A program made the translations under genes and the position numbers. A stretch of 28,895 nt of DNA, taken from assembly GCA_034659075.1 (NCBI GenBank), contig JAYEGM010000204.1:1-28895 (forward strand), read 5' to 3'. The stretch comes from BMS3Bbin11 sp034659075. GTDB taxonomy: Bacteria > Pseudomonadota > Gammaproteobacteria > BMS3Bbin11. The notes beneath the pieces were generated by a model. The model made no database searches. It saw only the letters and a program-made list of their open reading frames with translations, and had not been told where the DNA came from. Positions 1 through 11,983 of this stretch are shown piece after piece; the stretch's first letter is position 1; each line of letters starts with the position of its first letter.

Positions 1-867
1 TATGTCACCATGAGATTTTTTGCCGCCTTCGACATAGATGTCTTCATATATAAGCTTGAAGCGATCCCCGGCTTGTACATTTATAGCAAAATCAATATCC
101 CAGCCGAATATTTCGGTCATGTTCATTGTCAGTGTATCGCTGATGCCCGCTACTTTGGCAGCAGCATAAAGAGAGGAGATCACCTCGCCTTTCATTTTTC
201 GGATATGAGTCGTTGTCGGCAGCTGTCTGCTGGAAATGTCATAGTGGCTGCCATTTTTGCTGGCATATATCCATGTGAGAGGTGAGTTTTCATAGATAAA
301 TTCATCACTGTTCGACCCATCGCTGCTGAGGACATGCAATGTTCTGCCAGGAGACAGTCGTACCAGAGGTTTGCTGTTTTTGGAGTGGGCCACTAAGGTA
401 GCGGCAGCCACGTTCAGGCCGAATCGCTTGAGAATAATATAAAGCGTGTCGCCTTTTTTGACTGTCGTTGATTTCCATAGACCAGGCGACTTCTCCAACA
501 GAGGCTTAAAAGAGACGCCTGCGGCGGTATCCGCAAGAGCATCAGAAAGCATTGGCAATTGAATGGATTCAGGCCGATTAGCGGCGGCCTGCTTTGCTGG
601 AGAAGAAAGGCTTTCCTCTGCAATTATGCTGCTTGCCGCAGTGGTTCTGTCAGCTAATGATTCATCAGCAAGCTGAATGATAGTCTGACTGACTGAAATG
701 TCGCTGCCCTGGCTGCGATCAGGAGAAAGCATTACTGTAGAAATGATGGTTAAAGGCACTAGCCAGTACCAGATATTTTTCTTCGTAATCTTTCTCAACA
801 AAGAACCCCTAGAGCGTTTGCACTCCGGTTCTTTGAAATCCCGATTATGATTATGAGCTTGTGGCAT
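1..867 (-). CDS. M23-family cell-wall metalloendopeptidase, N-terminal part (truncated by window edge)
   Basis: Open from an ATG at 867 to the window edge (289 codons, no stop). Visible parts are a basic N-terminus, one membrane anchor at about residues 31-47, a low-complexity linker, and an OapA/LysM-like region at about 130-180 (VKKGDTLYIILKRFGL), followed by the second domain typical of MepM/Csd3-type proteins (about 190-289, ending in QAGDRFKLIYEDIYVEG). The LytM/M23 zinc catalytic domain would lie beyond the window, so catalysis cannot be judged. Family members cut peptidoglycan cross-links in the periplasm. A gene of this type next to tyrS matches the Pseudomonas order, which supports the call. 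No clear Shine-Dalgarno sequence precedes the ATG. Confidence 0.8.
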   Translation of the reverse strand, partial: MPQAHNHNRDFKEPECKRSRGSLLRKITKKNIWYWLVPLTIISTVMLSPDRSQGSDISVSQTIIQLADESLADRTTAASSIIAEESLSSPAKQAAANRPESIQLPMLSDALADTAAGVSFKPLLEKSPGLWKSTTVKKGDTLYIILKRFGLNVAAATLVAHSKNSKPLVRLSPGRTLHVLSSDGSNSDEFIYENSPLTWIYASKNGSHYDISSRQLPTTTHIRKMKGEVISSLYAAAKVAGISDTLTMNMTEIFGWDIDFAINVQAGDRFKLIYEDIYVEGGKKSHGDI

Positions 868-1195
868 GTTATTTATCAATGACTAAATTGCTTCCATTCT
901 ACGTGTTGTTTACAGTTAGAGCCAGCCTGCTGGTAAAATCCCTGTATTGAGCGCGCCAGTATAAAGCTTCATGATTACCAGCAGGATTATATGGTGATGC
1001 TCAATTTCTACCATCTCCAGCTTAAGATTTTATGAAAATACGAGCTTACTTCGACATTATCCTCATCTAACAGGTTTTCAAACACTGGCCGGAATATAGA
1101 AATTATAGCAGAGGATTCTTCAGTTTGTGCATTAATCTGCTGGCCTGTGGTACTCTTTGCAGCCCCTGGAAACCAGCAAATACGAGGCTATTTTA
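868..1195. promoter_or_regulatory. Divergent intergenic region between M23 peptidase and tyrS
   Basis: This 328-base gap must hold promoters for both divergent genes. I see no strong consensus sigma-70 pair. AT-rich stretches around 1075-1110 could carry a tyrS promoter. The clearest structure is a perfect inverted repeat, listed separately. No open reading frame here looks coding. Confidence 0.4.
926..985. repeat. Perfect 11-bp inverted repeat in the divergent intergenic region
   Basis: CCTGCTGGTAA at 926-936 and its exact complement TTACCAGCAGG at 975-985 are separated by 38 bases. It could be an operator pair, a cruciform or a leader hairpin. No T-run follows, so it does not look like an intrinsic terminator. 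Confidence 0.6.
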
Positions 1196-2395
1196 ATGGT
1201 GTCTGTTGATGAGTCACTGGCATTAATACAACGAGGTGCCGATGAAATAATACCTGAAGAAGGGTTAATCGAGCGCCTGAAAACTGGTCGCTCACTGAGA
1301 ATAAAGGCAGGATTTGATCCAACGGCACCGGATCTCCACCTTGGTCATACGGTACTGATAAATAAGCTGCATCAGTTTCAGCAGCTTGGCCATGAAGTTT
1401 TATTTCTGATTGGTGATTTCACCGGCATGATCGGGGACCCGACAGGTAAGAATGCTACCCGCCCACCGCTGACGCGTGATGAAGTGATCGAAAACGCAGT
1501 CACCTACGAACAGCAGATCTACAAGATTCTCGACCCGGAAAAGACTGTCGTCATGTTTAATTCTTCCTGGATGGGAGGAATGAGTGCTGCAGATTTGATT
1601 CAGTTAGCAGGCAAACATACCGTCGCACGTATGCTTGAACGTGATGATTTCAGCAAGCGATACAAAGGCGGACAGCCTATTGCTATCCATGAGTTCCTCT
1701 ATCCGCTGGTACAGGGTTATGACTCGGTAGCGATGAAGGCAGATGTCGAGTTGGGCGGCACCGATCAGAAATTTAACCTTTTGGTAGGGCGTGAATTACA
1801 GCGCCAGTATGGTCAGGATCCACAGGTGATACTTACCATGCCAATCCTTGAGGGCCTGGACGGCGTCCAGAAAATGTCAAAATCGCTAAATAATTATATT
1901 GGCATCAATGACCGCCCCGGTGAGATGTTTGGCAAGATCATGTCGATTTCTGATGACTTAATGTGGCGCTATTTTGAGTTATTGAGCTTTCAGGCAATGG
2001 ATGTGATTGATGGCTGGAAGCAGGAAGTGGAGCAGGGGCTGAATCCCAGGGATGTGAAATTCAGGCTTGCTGGCGAAATAGTGGCACGTTTTCACTCGCA
2101 ATCAGCGGCAGAGGCCGCGCAACAGGAATTTATTGATCGATTTCGTAAAGGTGCCATGCCGGAGGACATGCCGGAATTGACCCTGCACGCTGATGACGGG
2201 GTACTGCCGATAGCAAACCTTTTGAAAGATGCGGGCCTGACACAAAGCACGTCGGATGCAATGCGTATGATCAGGCAGGGCGCAGTCAAAATCGATGGCG
2301 AAAAAGTTTCAGATACAAGGCTTGAAATTAAGGCAGGAAGTACACATATATACCAGGTAGGGAAGCGCCGTTTTGCGCGCGTAACAGTCAATTAG
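1196..2395 (+). CDS. tyrS: Tyrosyl-tRNA synthetase (TyrZ-like type)
   Basis: Charges tRNA-Tyr with tyrosine in the cytoplasm (class I synthetase). HIGH-type signature HLGH is at residues 48-51 and KMSKS at 226-230. A C-terminal S4 RNA-binding domain (about 335-399) includes LKDAGLTQSTSDAMRMIRQG. Length from the chosen ATG is 399 residues, as in Pseudomonas TyrZ. The frame is open back to a TTG at 1157, but the ATG at 1196 has GAGG (1184-1187) eight bases upstream and the usual family N-terminus, so it is preferred. The gene lies directly upstream of the rRNA operon, as in Pseudomonas. Confidence 0.96.
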   Translation: MVSVDESLALIQRGADEIIPEEGLIERLKTGRSLRIKAGFDPTAPDLHLGHTVLINKLHQFQQLGHEVLFLIGDFTGMIGDPTGKNATRPPLTRDEVIENAVTYEQQIYKILDPEKTVVMFNSSWMGGMSAADLIQLAGKHTVARMLERDDFSKRYKGGQPIAIHEFLYPLVQGYDSVAMKADVELGGTDQKFNLLVGRELQRQYGQDPQVILTMPILEGLDGVQKMSKSLNNYIGINDRPGEMFGKIMSISDDLMWRYFELLSFQAMDVIDGWKQEVEQGLNPRDVKFRLAGEIVARFHSQSAAEAAQQEFIDRFRKGAMPEDMPELTLHADDGVLPIANLLKDAGLTQSTSDAMRMIRQGAVKIDGEKVSDTRLEIKAGSTHIYQVGKRRFARVTVN

Positions 2396-2407
2396 AATTA
2401 AATGGCG

Positions 2408-2444
2408 CTAAACAGAAAAAGTTTTAAATTTATCTTCTGTTTAG
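2408..2444. repeat. 10-bp perfect inverted repeat between tyrS and rrn P1
   Basis: CTAAACAGAA (2408-2417) and TTCTGTTTAG (2435-2444) flank a 17-base AT-rich loop and end two bases before the P1 -35 box. It could be a weak tyrS transcript end or an activator-type site for the rrn promoter. There is no following T-run. Confidence 0.5.
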
Positions 2445-2446
2445 TG

Positions 2447-2474
2447 TTGACGAAATTGTCTCTGTACGTATAAT
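2447..2474 (+). promoter_or_regulatory. rrn promoter P1
   Basis: TTGACG (2447-2452) and a perfect TATAAT (2469-2474) are separated by 16 bases. A GCGCGCTCC discriminator follows. Short spacing and a GC-rich discriminator are typical of stringently controlled rRNA promoters. AT-rich DNA just upstream could act as an UP element. Confidence 0.88.
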
Positions 2475-2618
2475 GCGCGCTCCCTCTTGAAGGGAAGCGG
2501 GCAATAAGCCCTGCGGTGTGATTTCATGTAACTTTACTTAATTGCATTAACGGATTTGGATGGATTGTAATTCGAATCCGGGCTTTCAACATTATTTCGA
2601 AATAAGTGAAATAATAGG

Positions 2619-2646
2619 TTGACGGCACTGCAGGCAGGCGTATAAT
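2619..2646 (+). promoter_or_regulatory. rrn promoter P2
   Basis: TTGACG (2619-2624), a 16-base spacer and TATAAT (2641-2646), followed by GCGCACCCTC. Its architecture is the same as P1, including the shared CGTATAATGCGC core, giving a tandem P1/P2 arrangement. A T-rich and A-rich stretch at 2590-2617 precedes it. Confidence 0.88.
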
Positions 2647-2664
2647 GCGCACCCTCGCTGGCCA

Positions 2665-2697
2665 GAACGGAAACGTTCAGGGCTCGATCTTTTAAAA
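2665..2697 (+). promoter_or_regulatory. rrn leader antitermination elements (boxB hairpin and boxA-like)
   Basis: GAACG-GAAA-CGTTC (2665-2678) is a 5-bp hairpin with a GNRA loop, like boxB. It is followed by GCTCGATCTTTTAAAA (from 2682), which resembles the boxA consensus TGCTCTTTAAC. Position after P2 and before the 16S processing stem matches rRNA antitermination leaders. The boxA match is imperfect. Confidence 0.55.
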
Positions 2698-2699
2698 TT

Positions 2700-2728
2700 T
2701 GAAACAAGCAATTGTGCAGACGCTTCTG
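2700..2728 (+). other. 5' half of the 16S precursor processing stem (RNase III type)
   Basis: TGAAAC and AGCAATTGTGCAGACGCTTC with the next TG pair with 4409-4437 downstream of 16S. The pairing is continuous except for one A-A mismatch and a few G-U pairs. This encloses the whole 16S gene, as expected for the RNase III stem that releases pre-16S rRNA. Confidence 0.85.
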
Positions 2729-2844
2729 TTGATTCTGAAGATTTCCAGAATAGTGAAAAGTCGACAATTAGCTGCATTTTGCAGTTAAATACTGACAGGT
2801 TCACAAAAGATACAAGTCGTCCATTGGGCGCACTCCATGTTTTT

Positions 2845-4387
<1,543 letters not shown>

Positions 4388-4408
4388 CCTTAAAGAAATC
4401 CACGATCG

Positions 4409-4437
4409 CAGAAGTGTCTGCACAGTTGCTAGTTTCA
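4409..4437 (+). other. 3' half of the 16S precursor processing stem
   Basis: CAGAAGTGTCTGCACAGTTG (4409-4428), then CT, A and GTTTCA, complements the leader arm at 2700-2728. Together they form a long-range stem of about 28 bp that brackets 16S. Confidence 0.85.
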
Positions 4438-4454
4438 GAATAATACAATACCTC

Positions 4455-4530
<76 letters not shown>

Positions 4531-4531
<1 letters not shown>

Positions 4532-4611
4532 ATTTCCGCTGCTCTTCGTTGGAAAGAAGCTCACATATTTTTAATATGCTTCGCTGCTTTCCGCCTCGAT
4601 CAGCGAAAATT
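4531..4611. repeat. Imperfect palindrome starting at the tRNA-Ile 3' end
   Basis: An arm beginning AATTTCCGCTG with GGAAAG and AAGC is mirrored by GCTTCGCTGCTTTCC and CAGCGAAAATT, with an AT-rich centre near 4565-4577. The span is about 81 bases and begins at the terminal A of the tRNA CCA. It may be a MITE-like insertion or a precursor hairpin that helps free the tRNA 3' end. Confidence 0.6.
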
Positions 4612-4691
4612 AAAATTTCCGTAACGTTTTAACGGAAGTTTATTTATCAGGAAAGTTAAGGATTGCAACCTGTCACCAGGAAACAATTACC

Positions 4692-4811
4692 TTGACGCAG
4701 TATAAATTTCGCTAGACAAGGCGTACGAAGAACGAAGAGGGAGCATGCTCGTATGCATGTGACCGATGAGAGATGAGTACAACGCAGTATAGCGAGATTT
4801 AGACAAGTCAA
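4692..4811. repeat. MITE-like dispersed-repeat element between tRNA-Ile and tRNA-Ala
   Basis: A 120-base unit starts TTGAC and ends GTCAA. Its 35-base arms share, in inverted orientation, GTAC at the inner ends and TAGCGA(A/G)ATTTA in the middle. ACGCAGTATA also occurs in both arms in direct orientation. The centre has short overlapping palindromes (GAGCATGCTC, ATGCAT). The element abuts the first base of tRNA-Ala. It resembles dispersed intergenic repeats of gammaproteobacteria; mobility is inferred. Confidence 0.55.
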
Positions 4812-4887
4812 GGGGCCATAGCTCAGCTGGGAGAGCGCCTGCCTTGCACGCAGGAGGTCGGGAGTTCGATCCTCCCTGGCTCCACCA
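4812..4887 (+). tRNA. alaT: tRNA-Ala (TGC anticodon)
   Basis: 76 bases with an encoded 3' CCA. The acceptor arms GGGGCCA and TGGCTCC include the G3-U70 pair that identifies tRNA-Ala. The anticodon loop TTGCACG carries TGC, and the T-arm contains GTTCGAT. Standard second tRNA of the spacer. Confidence 0.97.
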
Positions 4888-4915
4888 GACTTTTCTGCTT
4901 AGCAGGTGAAAGGTG

Positions 4916-4955
4916 TCTATAGAAAGATGCAACAAAAGATGTTTCTTTCTATAGA
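4916..4955 (+). repeat. 12-bp perfect hairpin in the tRNA-Ala to 23S spacer
   Basis: TCTATAGAAAGA (4916-4927) and TCTTTCTATAGA (4944-4955) pair perfectly, with a further AACA/TGTT pairing in the loop. It is probably a precursor-rRNA processing hairpin. The rest of the 264-base spacer shows only a second long-range match: TGGATAGTC (4996-5004) with GACTATCCA (8110-8118). Confidence 0.6.
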
Positions 4956-5135
4956 TTCTTTTAGTAGTTTTAGAGGAATTTGTTCTTTTACAATTTGGAT
5001 AGTCAAGGCGCGAACAGAACGAAAGTTCTGTTAGCAAAATATTGGGTATACAGTATTAAATTTATACAATTCAATATCGCAAAATCAGCAAACAAATCTT
5101 GTTCATTCATATGATTCCAGACGGTCTTTTACAGA

Positions 5136-5151
5136 CAACTTGGGGTTATAT

Positions 5152-5158
<7 letters not shown>
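5136..5158 (+). other. 5' half of the 23S precursor processing stem
   Basis: CAACTTGGGG, then TTATATGGTCAAG running into the first seven bases of 23S, pairs with 8036-8059 at the 3' end with a single bulged base. This is the expected terminal stem of pre-23S rRNA. Confidence 0.85.
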
Positions 5159-8035
<2,877 letters not shown>

Positions 8036-8044
<9 letters not shown>

Positions 8045-8059
8045 ATAACACCCAAGTTG
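8036..8059 (+). other. 3' half of the 23S precursor processing stem
   Basis: CTTGACCATATAACACCCAA with GTTG following is the complement of 5136-5158, with one extra base. It overlaps the last nine bases of 23S. Confidence 0.85.
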
Positions 8060-8123
8060 TTTGAGTGTGATATGCGATAATGTATTGTATTAATATACCC
8101 TAAAGCCAGGACTATCCAGATTC

Positions 8124-8182
8124 GTAAAAACGGAAAATGGGGTCAGAGTCGAGACTCTGACCCCAGGTTTTCCGCTTTTTAC
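8124..8182. repeat. Long near-perfect palindrome in the 23S-5S spacer
   Basis: The core arms TGGGGTCAGAGTC (8138-8150) and GACTCTGACCCCA (8153-8165) are perfect complements around a 2-base GA centre. Pairing continues outward as CGGAAAA/TTTTCCG and GTAAAAA/TTTTTAC after bulges of two and one bases, for about 27 bp in all. It fills much of the 146-base spacer. The GGGGTCAGAGT core resembles ends seen in REP/Y1-transposase-related palindromes; that link is from memory. Confidence 0.75.
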
Positions 8183-8190
8183 ACCCAGTT

Positions 8191-8310
8191 TGCCTGGTGG
8201 CAATAGCAAGCAGGAACCACCCGATCCCATCTCGAACTCGGAAGTGAAAATGCTTAGCGCCGATGATAGTGTGGGGTCTCCCCATGTGAAAGTAGGTCAC
8301 TGCCAGGCTT
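8191..8310 (+). rRNA. rrf: 5S ribosomal RNA
   Basis: 120 bases, starting TGCCTGGTGGC and ending CTGCCAGGCTT. The termini pair (GCCTGG with CCAGGC). Internal landmarks are CCATCTCGAACTCGGAAGTG, TAGCGCCGATGATAGTG and TGGGGTCTCCCCATG. Confidence 0.97.
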
Positions 8311-8320
8311 TTAAAATAAA

Positions 8321-8349
8321 ATACCCGTCCTTGCGACGGGTATTTTTTT
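8321..8349 (+). terminator. Intrinsic terminator of the rrn operon
   Basis: ATACCCGTC and GACGGGTAT form a 9-bp stem with a CTTGC loop, followed by seven T. It lies 10 bases after 5S and is the clear end of the rrn transcript. Confidence 0.93.
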
Positions 8350-8368
8350 GCCTGCTAAACGCGTAGAC

Positions 8369-8400
8369 AAAAAAAAGAGCAGGGTTTTTCTCTGCTCTTT
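8369..8400 (-). terminator. Intrinsic terminator of the glycine-zipper gene
   Basis: On the minus strand AAAGAGCAG (8400-8392) pairs with CTGCTCTTT (8382-8374) around a 9-base loop and is followed by a T-run (to 8369). It is 20 bases after the stop at 8421. The stem has A/T ends, so it may also slow plus-strand read-through from rrn. Confidence 0.85.
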
Positions 8401-8420
8401 AAAATGAATGAGATGTCTAC

Positions 8421-8813
8421 TTATTTTACATTCTCAGGGTTCAAGCCTCTGCTGCGCAGACAACTTTCATATTCTGTTTTGTAAGTACTTTCACCAATTA
8501 CAGCAGCTTTCTTATCTTTATTTTTTTTAATACCACCTGCTGCTGCACCTGCTGCCGCACCAATAGCAGCGCCTTTTAGCAAGCTTTTGCCCTGAATGGC
8601 GCGCACCGCGGTGCCGCCAGCAGCACCTGCACCGGCACCTTTTGCAGTGGTGTTGCCGCTTTTAGTTTTTTCAGGATTGTAACCGGATTTTTCCACAGCC
8701 TGATGGTGGCAGAGTTTTTTAGCATCAGCTATGGGATCATTCGCAGTAGCCAAGGTGTATGAACTCAGGGAAAATATCACTGAGCTAAAAATCAGAGCAG
8801 GTAAAAGTTTCAT
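8421..8813 (-). CDS. Small exported glycine-zipper protein of unknown function
   Basis: 130 residues from the ATG at 8813. A Sec signal peptide (about 1-25, basic start MKLLPAL, hydrophobic core) precedes the mature part. A central glycine/alanine-rich zipper (for example GAAIGAAAGAAAGG) suggests membrane insertion or helix packing. Each side has one cysteine followed by a similar motif (C...SGYNPE and C...SRGLNPE), so a disulfide is possible. The frame is open upstream to 8882, but that start would overlap dusA and lose the signal peptide. Similar small proteins occur in the envelope; I do not recognise a specific family and assign no function. It has its own terminator and is divergent from dusA, with a 62-base AT-rich gap. 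Confidence 0.75.
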   Translation of the reverse strand: MKLLPALIFSSVIFSLSSYTLATANDPIADAKKLCHHQAVEKSGYNPEKTKSGNTTAKGAGAGAAGGTAVRAIQGKSLLKGAAIGAAAGAAAGGIKKNKDKKAAVIGESTYKTEYESCLRSRGLNPENVK

Positions 8814-8875
8814 AAGCTTGTGTATCCTATTATCGTGAATTGTTTTAAATATATTAAACGCTGAAATATTAACAA

Positions 8876-9850
8876 ATGGCAAGAATAACTTCTTCTAACA
8901 AGATCTCTATTGCCCCGATGATGGGTTATACAGATCGCCATGCACGATTACTTTATCGTCTAATTTCACCCCATATTTTATTGTTTACTGAAATGATCAC
9001 GGCAAAAGCCCTGCTTCATGGCGACTACCTGCATTTATTGAAATTTAACCAGCAGGAACACCCTCTGGTTCTACAGTTGGGTGGTTCTGAAGCAGACGAA
9101 ATGGCTGCAGCCGCCAGGCTGGCTGAAGAGTTGGGCTTTGACGAGATAAACATCAATGTCGGCTGCCCTAGTGAAAGGGTACAGTCAGGTGCTTTTGGTG
9201 CCTGTTTGATGAAAGAGCCTGAGACTGTAGCTTCGTGTGTCAATGACATGAAAAGGCATACAGCGCTGCCCGTTACAGTAAAGATTCGTACCGGTGTTGA
9301 TGATTCTGACAGTTACCCGTTTCTTCAGGAATTTATTAAAACTGTGGCAGACGCAGGTTGTCAGACCTTTATCGTACATGCGCGGAAAGCATGGCTGAAG
9401 GGCTTGTCGCCGAAACAAAATCGTGAAATTCCACCGCTGGATTATGGTCGTGTATATCAGTTAAAAGAAGATTTTCCGAATTTAGAAATAATTATCAACG
9501 GAGGAATTCGAAGTGTTTCAGAGGTGTCAGGGCATCTTGAGCTTGTCGATGGCGTTATGCTTGGCCGTGAGGTTATCAGGAACCCCTGGATCCTGGTTGA
9601 ACTTGAACAACTACTTAACAGTGATGCTGTTCCCTGCAGCCGGCAGGAGATAGTCCGGAAATATAGCCGTTATATAAAGCTACAGCTTGATGAAGGGCAA
9701 TCCTTACATTTACTTTTAAGGCCTCTTTACGGTTTAACACTTGGATTACCAGGAGCAAGAAAATGGCGCCAGCTGTTAAGTAGACTGGCACAGGAAAAAG
9801 TTAAGCTAAATGAATGCGTACAGAGCCTGTCTGATTATTTTATCCGTTAA
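8876..9850 (+). CDS. dusA: tRNA-dihydrouridine(20/20a) synthase DusA
   Basis: FMN- and NADPH-dependent enzyme that reduces uridine at tRNA D-loop positions 20/20a. The 324-residue protein has the TIM-barrel start IAPMMGYTDRH (12-22). The catalytic motif NVGCPSERVQSGAFGACLM places the catalytic Cys at residue 97. Substrate and flavin motifs KIRTGVDD, HARKAWLKGLSPKQNREIPP, INGGI and GVMLGR follow. The AWLKGLSPKQNR segment is characteristic of DusA rather than DusB or DusC. No good ribosome-binding site precedes the ATG at 8876, but later ATGs fall inside the conserved core. It ends convergent with the AmpG-like gene, 41 bases away. Confidence 0.95.
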   Translation: MARITSSNKISIAPMMGYTDRHARLLYRLISPHILLFTEMITAKALLHGDYLHLLKFNQQEHPLVLQLGGSEADEMAAAARLAEELGFDEININVGCPSERVQSGAFGACLMKEPETVASCVNDMKRHTALPVTVKIRTGVDDSDSYPFLQEFIKTVADAGCQTFIVHARKAWLKGLSPKQNREIPPLDYGRVYQLKEDFPNLEIIINGGIRSVSEVSGHLELVDGVMLGREVIRNPWILVELEQLLNSDAVPCSRQEIVRKYSRYIKLQLDEGQSLHLLLRPLYGLTLGLPGARKWRQLLSRLAQEKVKLNECVQSLSDYFIR

Positions 9851-9891
9851 CTGAATCCGGCTTATGCTTATCTTGTTTGCATTATTGGCAG

Positions 9892-11238
9892 TTATTTTGT
9901 TTTTCTATCTTCCTGTTTCATTAGAAAAAGGATAAGTATTACCGATGGGATACCCAGAGATGCAGCATACATAAAAAATACGGGGTAACTGGTTGCATCA
10001 ACAACCACACCTGAAAAACCACCGATAAACTTGGGTAATAAAAGCATTATGGAACTGAACAGGGCGTATTGTGTGGCGGTATAGGTGCGATTAGTCAGGC
10101 TGGACAGATAAGCTATGAAGACCGTCCCGGCGAAACCCCCTGCAAGGTTATCTGCACCGACAACAAGTATCAGCCAGATAACCAGAGGCTGCTGGCCTGC
10201 TAACCATGCGAATAGCAGGTTCGTTACTATGACAATAATGGCGCCAGCCATCAGCATTCGCATAACACCGTATCGTACAACCAGTATGCCACCGATAAGG
10301 GCGCCGGATATTGTAATAAATTTACCCACCAGCCCACTGACTATTCCAATCTCTGTGCCGCTGTAGCCCATGTCCTGATAGAACGGGAAGGCCATCACGC
10401 CCAGCGTGATATCACTCATTCTGAATACAGCGATAAATGACAGGATTAATAATGCATTCCAGCCATTGCGTGCGAAGAAATCGGCAAACGGACAGATAAC
10501 GGCACCGACAAACCATGCCTGAAGTTTTCTTATTTTCTCAGGCAGATGCTGTTTCCTCTCCAGCAGCGACAAAACGCGTTCTTCAGTTTCCCATTCATGG
10601 TCTCTGAGCGTGTGATCGGGTTCAGATATAATGAAAGTGCTGACGATGCCCACAAACATGAATAACGACATACACAGATAGGCGATGGACCAGGAATAAA
10701 AATCAGCGATGACAAAAGCCATGCTGCCTGCGAGTATCATGCCGATGCGATAACCGAGCTGATAAGTGCCTGCCATTGCACCCTGATATTCTTCATCGAT
10801 CGCCTCAATACGCCAGGCATCAATGGTAATGTCCTGTGTGGCTGATGAAAATGCTGTCAGTACTGCAAAGCCTACAATGGTAGCCAGACTTGTTTTTGGG
10901 TCAAACATGGAAAGCGCAATTAAACCGGTAATGACCCCTATCTGTGAGATCAGCATCCAGCCACGTCGCTGCCCCAGTGAGCGGGTTAACAGCGGCAGTG
11001 GCATTCTATCGACCAGTGGTGACCAGGTAAATTTAAGGCCATAGGCGAGGGCGACCCAACTGACAAAGCCGATAGTGGTTTTGTCTATACCTTCGCTGTT
11101 CAGCCAGGCTGACAGGGTACCGAAAACCAGCAGTATAGGCAGGCCTGCGGAAAAGCCGAGAAATAACATGGCCAGCACTTTTGGTTGTTTATAAATCTGG
11201 AAAGATGCTTTCCAGTTGTGCAGGTGGCTAGTTGTCAT
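9892..11238 (-). CDS. AmpG-family MFS permease (muropeptide importer type)
   Basis: 448-residue inner-membrane protein with about 12 predicted membrane segments. AmpG importers bring anhydromuropeptides from the periplasm into the cytoplasm for cell-wall recycling. Family signs are the N-terminal FLGFSAGLPILLVFGTLSAW region, KFTWSPLVDRMP, the QDITIDAWRIE segment after the fifth helix and the late TATQYALFSS motif. It is somewhat shorter than E. coli AmpG, and some AmpG-like relatives carry other substrates, so the substrate is inferred. It is the last gene of the minus-strand run, 136 bases from metW. No clear terminator is visible. Confidence 0.88.
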   Translation of the reverse strand: MTTSHLHNWKASFQIYKQPKVLAMLFLGFSAGLPILLVFGTLSAWLNSEGIDKTTIGFVSWVALAYGLKFTWSPLVDRMPLPLLTRSLGQRRGWMLISQIGVITGLIALSMFDPKTSLATIVGFAVLTAFSSATQDITIDAWRIEAIDEEYQGAMAGTYQLGYRIGMILAGSMAFVIADFYSWSIAYLCMSLFMFVGIVSTFIISEPDHTLRDHEWETEERVLSLLERKQHLPEKIRKLQAWFVGAVICPFADFFARNGWNALLILSFIAVFRMSDITLGVMAFPFYQDMGYSGTEIGIVSGLVGKFITISGALIGGILVVRYGVMRMLMAGAIIVIVTNLLFAWLAGQQPLVIWLILVVGADNLAGGFAGTVFIAYLSSLTNRTYTATQYALFSSIMLLLPKFIGGFSGVVVDATSYPVFFMYAASLGIPSVILILFLMKQEDRKTK

Positions 11239-11374
11239 AATAAAGTGTCATCAACCAGTGCGGGGGAAGTAACAAAGCTGCAATAGATCGGCTGTCCGTA
11301 CGCTAATCCTGGTTATGTCGCCTGTGATTAAAACAGGACGTAGTAAACTCGACTCATGCATGTGTCTGGCAGGA

Positions 11375-11983
11375 TCAAGACGGTTTCTTTCGAAAGCGAT
11401 AGAGGGCAATCTCACCGAATAAATTTGGAAACAGTTTCAAACCCGGTCCAGATTTGTTGTCATGCGTGACTGCACGCCGTTCAAGGATTTCTATATCAAG
11501 TTTTTCACACAATTCCTCAAAATCTTTCAGCGTGCAAAGATGTACATTGGGTGTATTGTACCATTCCAGTGGCAAGGTTTGGTTGACTGGCATTCGTCCA
11601 CTCAGACCCAGTTGTATTCTTGATGTTATATTGCCAAAGTTCGGGAAGGTGACAATGCCCTCAGTACCGACGCGCAACATTTCACCCAGCAGACGATGAG
11701 GGTAATTGGAAGCCTGCAGAGTCATAGACAGAATGACAAAATCGAAGGATTCTTCATCAAAATCAGAGAGGCCCAGATCCAGGTCACGTTGGATGACATT
11801 GACACCCGCCCTGATGCACTGGCTGATATTTTTATCATCGATCTCGATTCCGTAGCCGGAGACCCCCTGGTTGTTTGATAACTCGCTTAGTAACTCGCCA
11901 TTACCACAACCCAGATCAAGCACGCGGGAATTAGGCCTGATCCAGTCACAGATAATCTGAAAATCCGAACGTGAAAGGCTCAT
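11375..11983 (-). CDS. metW: Methionine biosynthesis protein MetW (methyltransferase fold)
   Basis: 202 residues with a class I SAM-binding fold. The glycine-rich motif VLDLGCGNGELL is at about 21-32, followed by the acidic strand end GYGIEIDD. QRDLDLGLSDFDEESFDFVILS and the C-terminal half (FPNFGNITSRIQLGLSGRMP, LPLEWYNTPNVHLCTLKDFE) are diagnostic of MetW. MetW is needed with MetX for homoserine acylation in several proteobacteria. The start codon overlaps the metX stop by four bases (ATGA), which implies translational coupling. Confidence 0.95.
   Translation of the reverse strand: MSLSRSDFQIICDWIRPNSRVLDLGCGNGELLSELSNNQGVSGYGIEIDDKNISQCIRAGVNVIQRDLDLGLSDFDEESFDFVILSMTLQASNYPHRLLGEMLRVGTEGIVTFPNFGNITSRIQLGLSGRMPVNQTLPLEWYNTPNVHLCTLKDFEELCEKLDIEILERRAVTHDNKSGPGLKLFPNLFGEIALYRFRKKPS

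Noticed and set aside
1157..1195. TTG start extending tyrS by 13 residues
   Set aside because: The ATG at 1196 has a well-placed GAGG and the family-typical N-terminus.
8814..8882. Longer N-terminus for the glycine-zipper protein
   Set aside because: It would overlap the dusA start and bury the signal peptide inside the protein.
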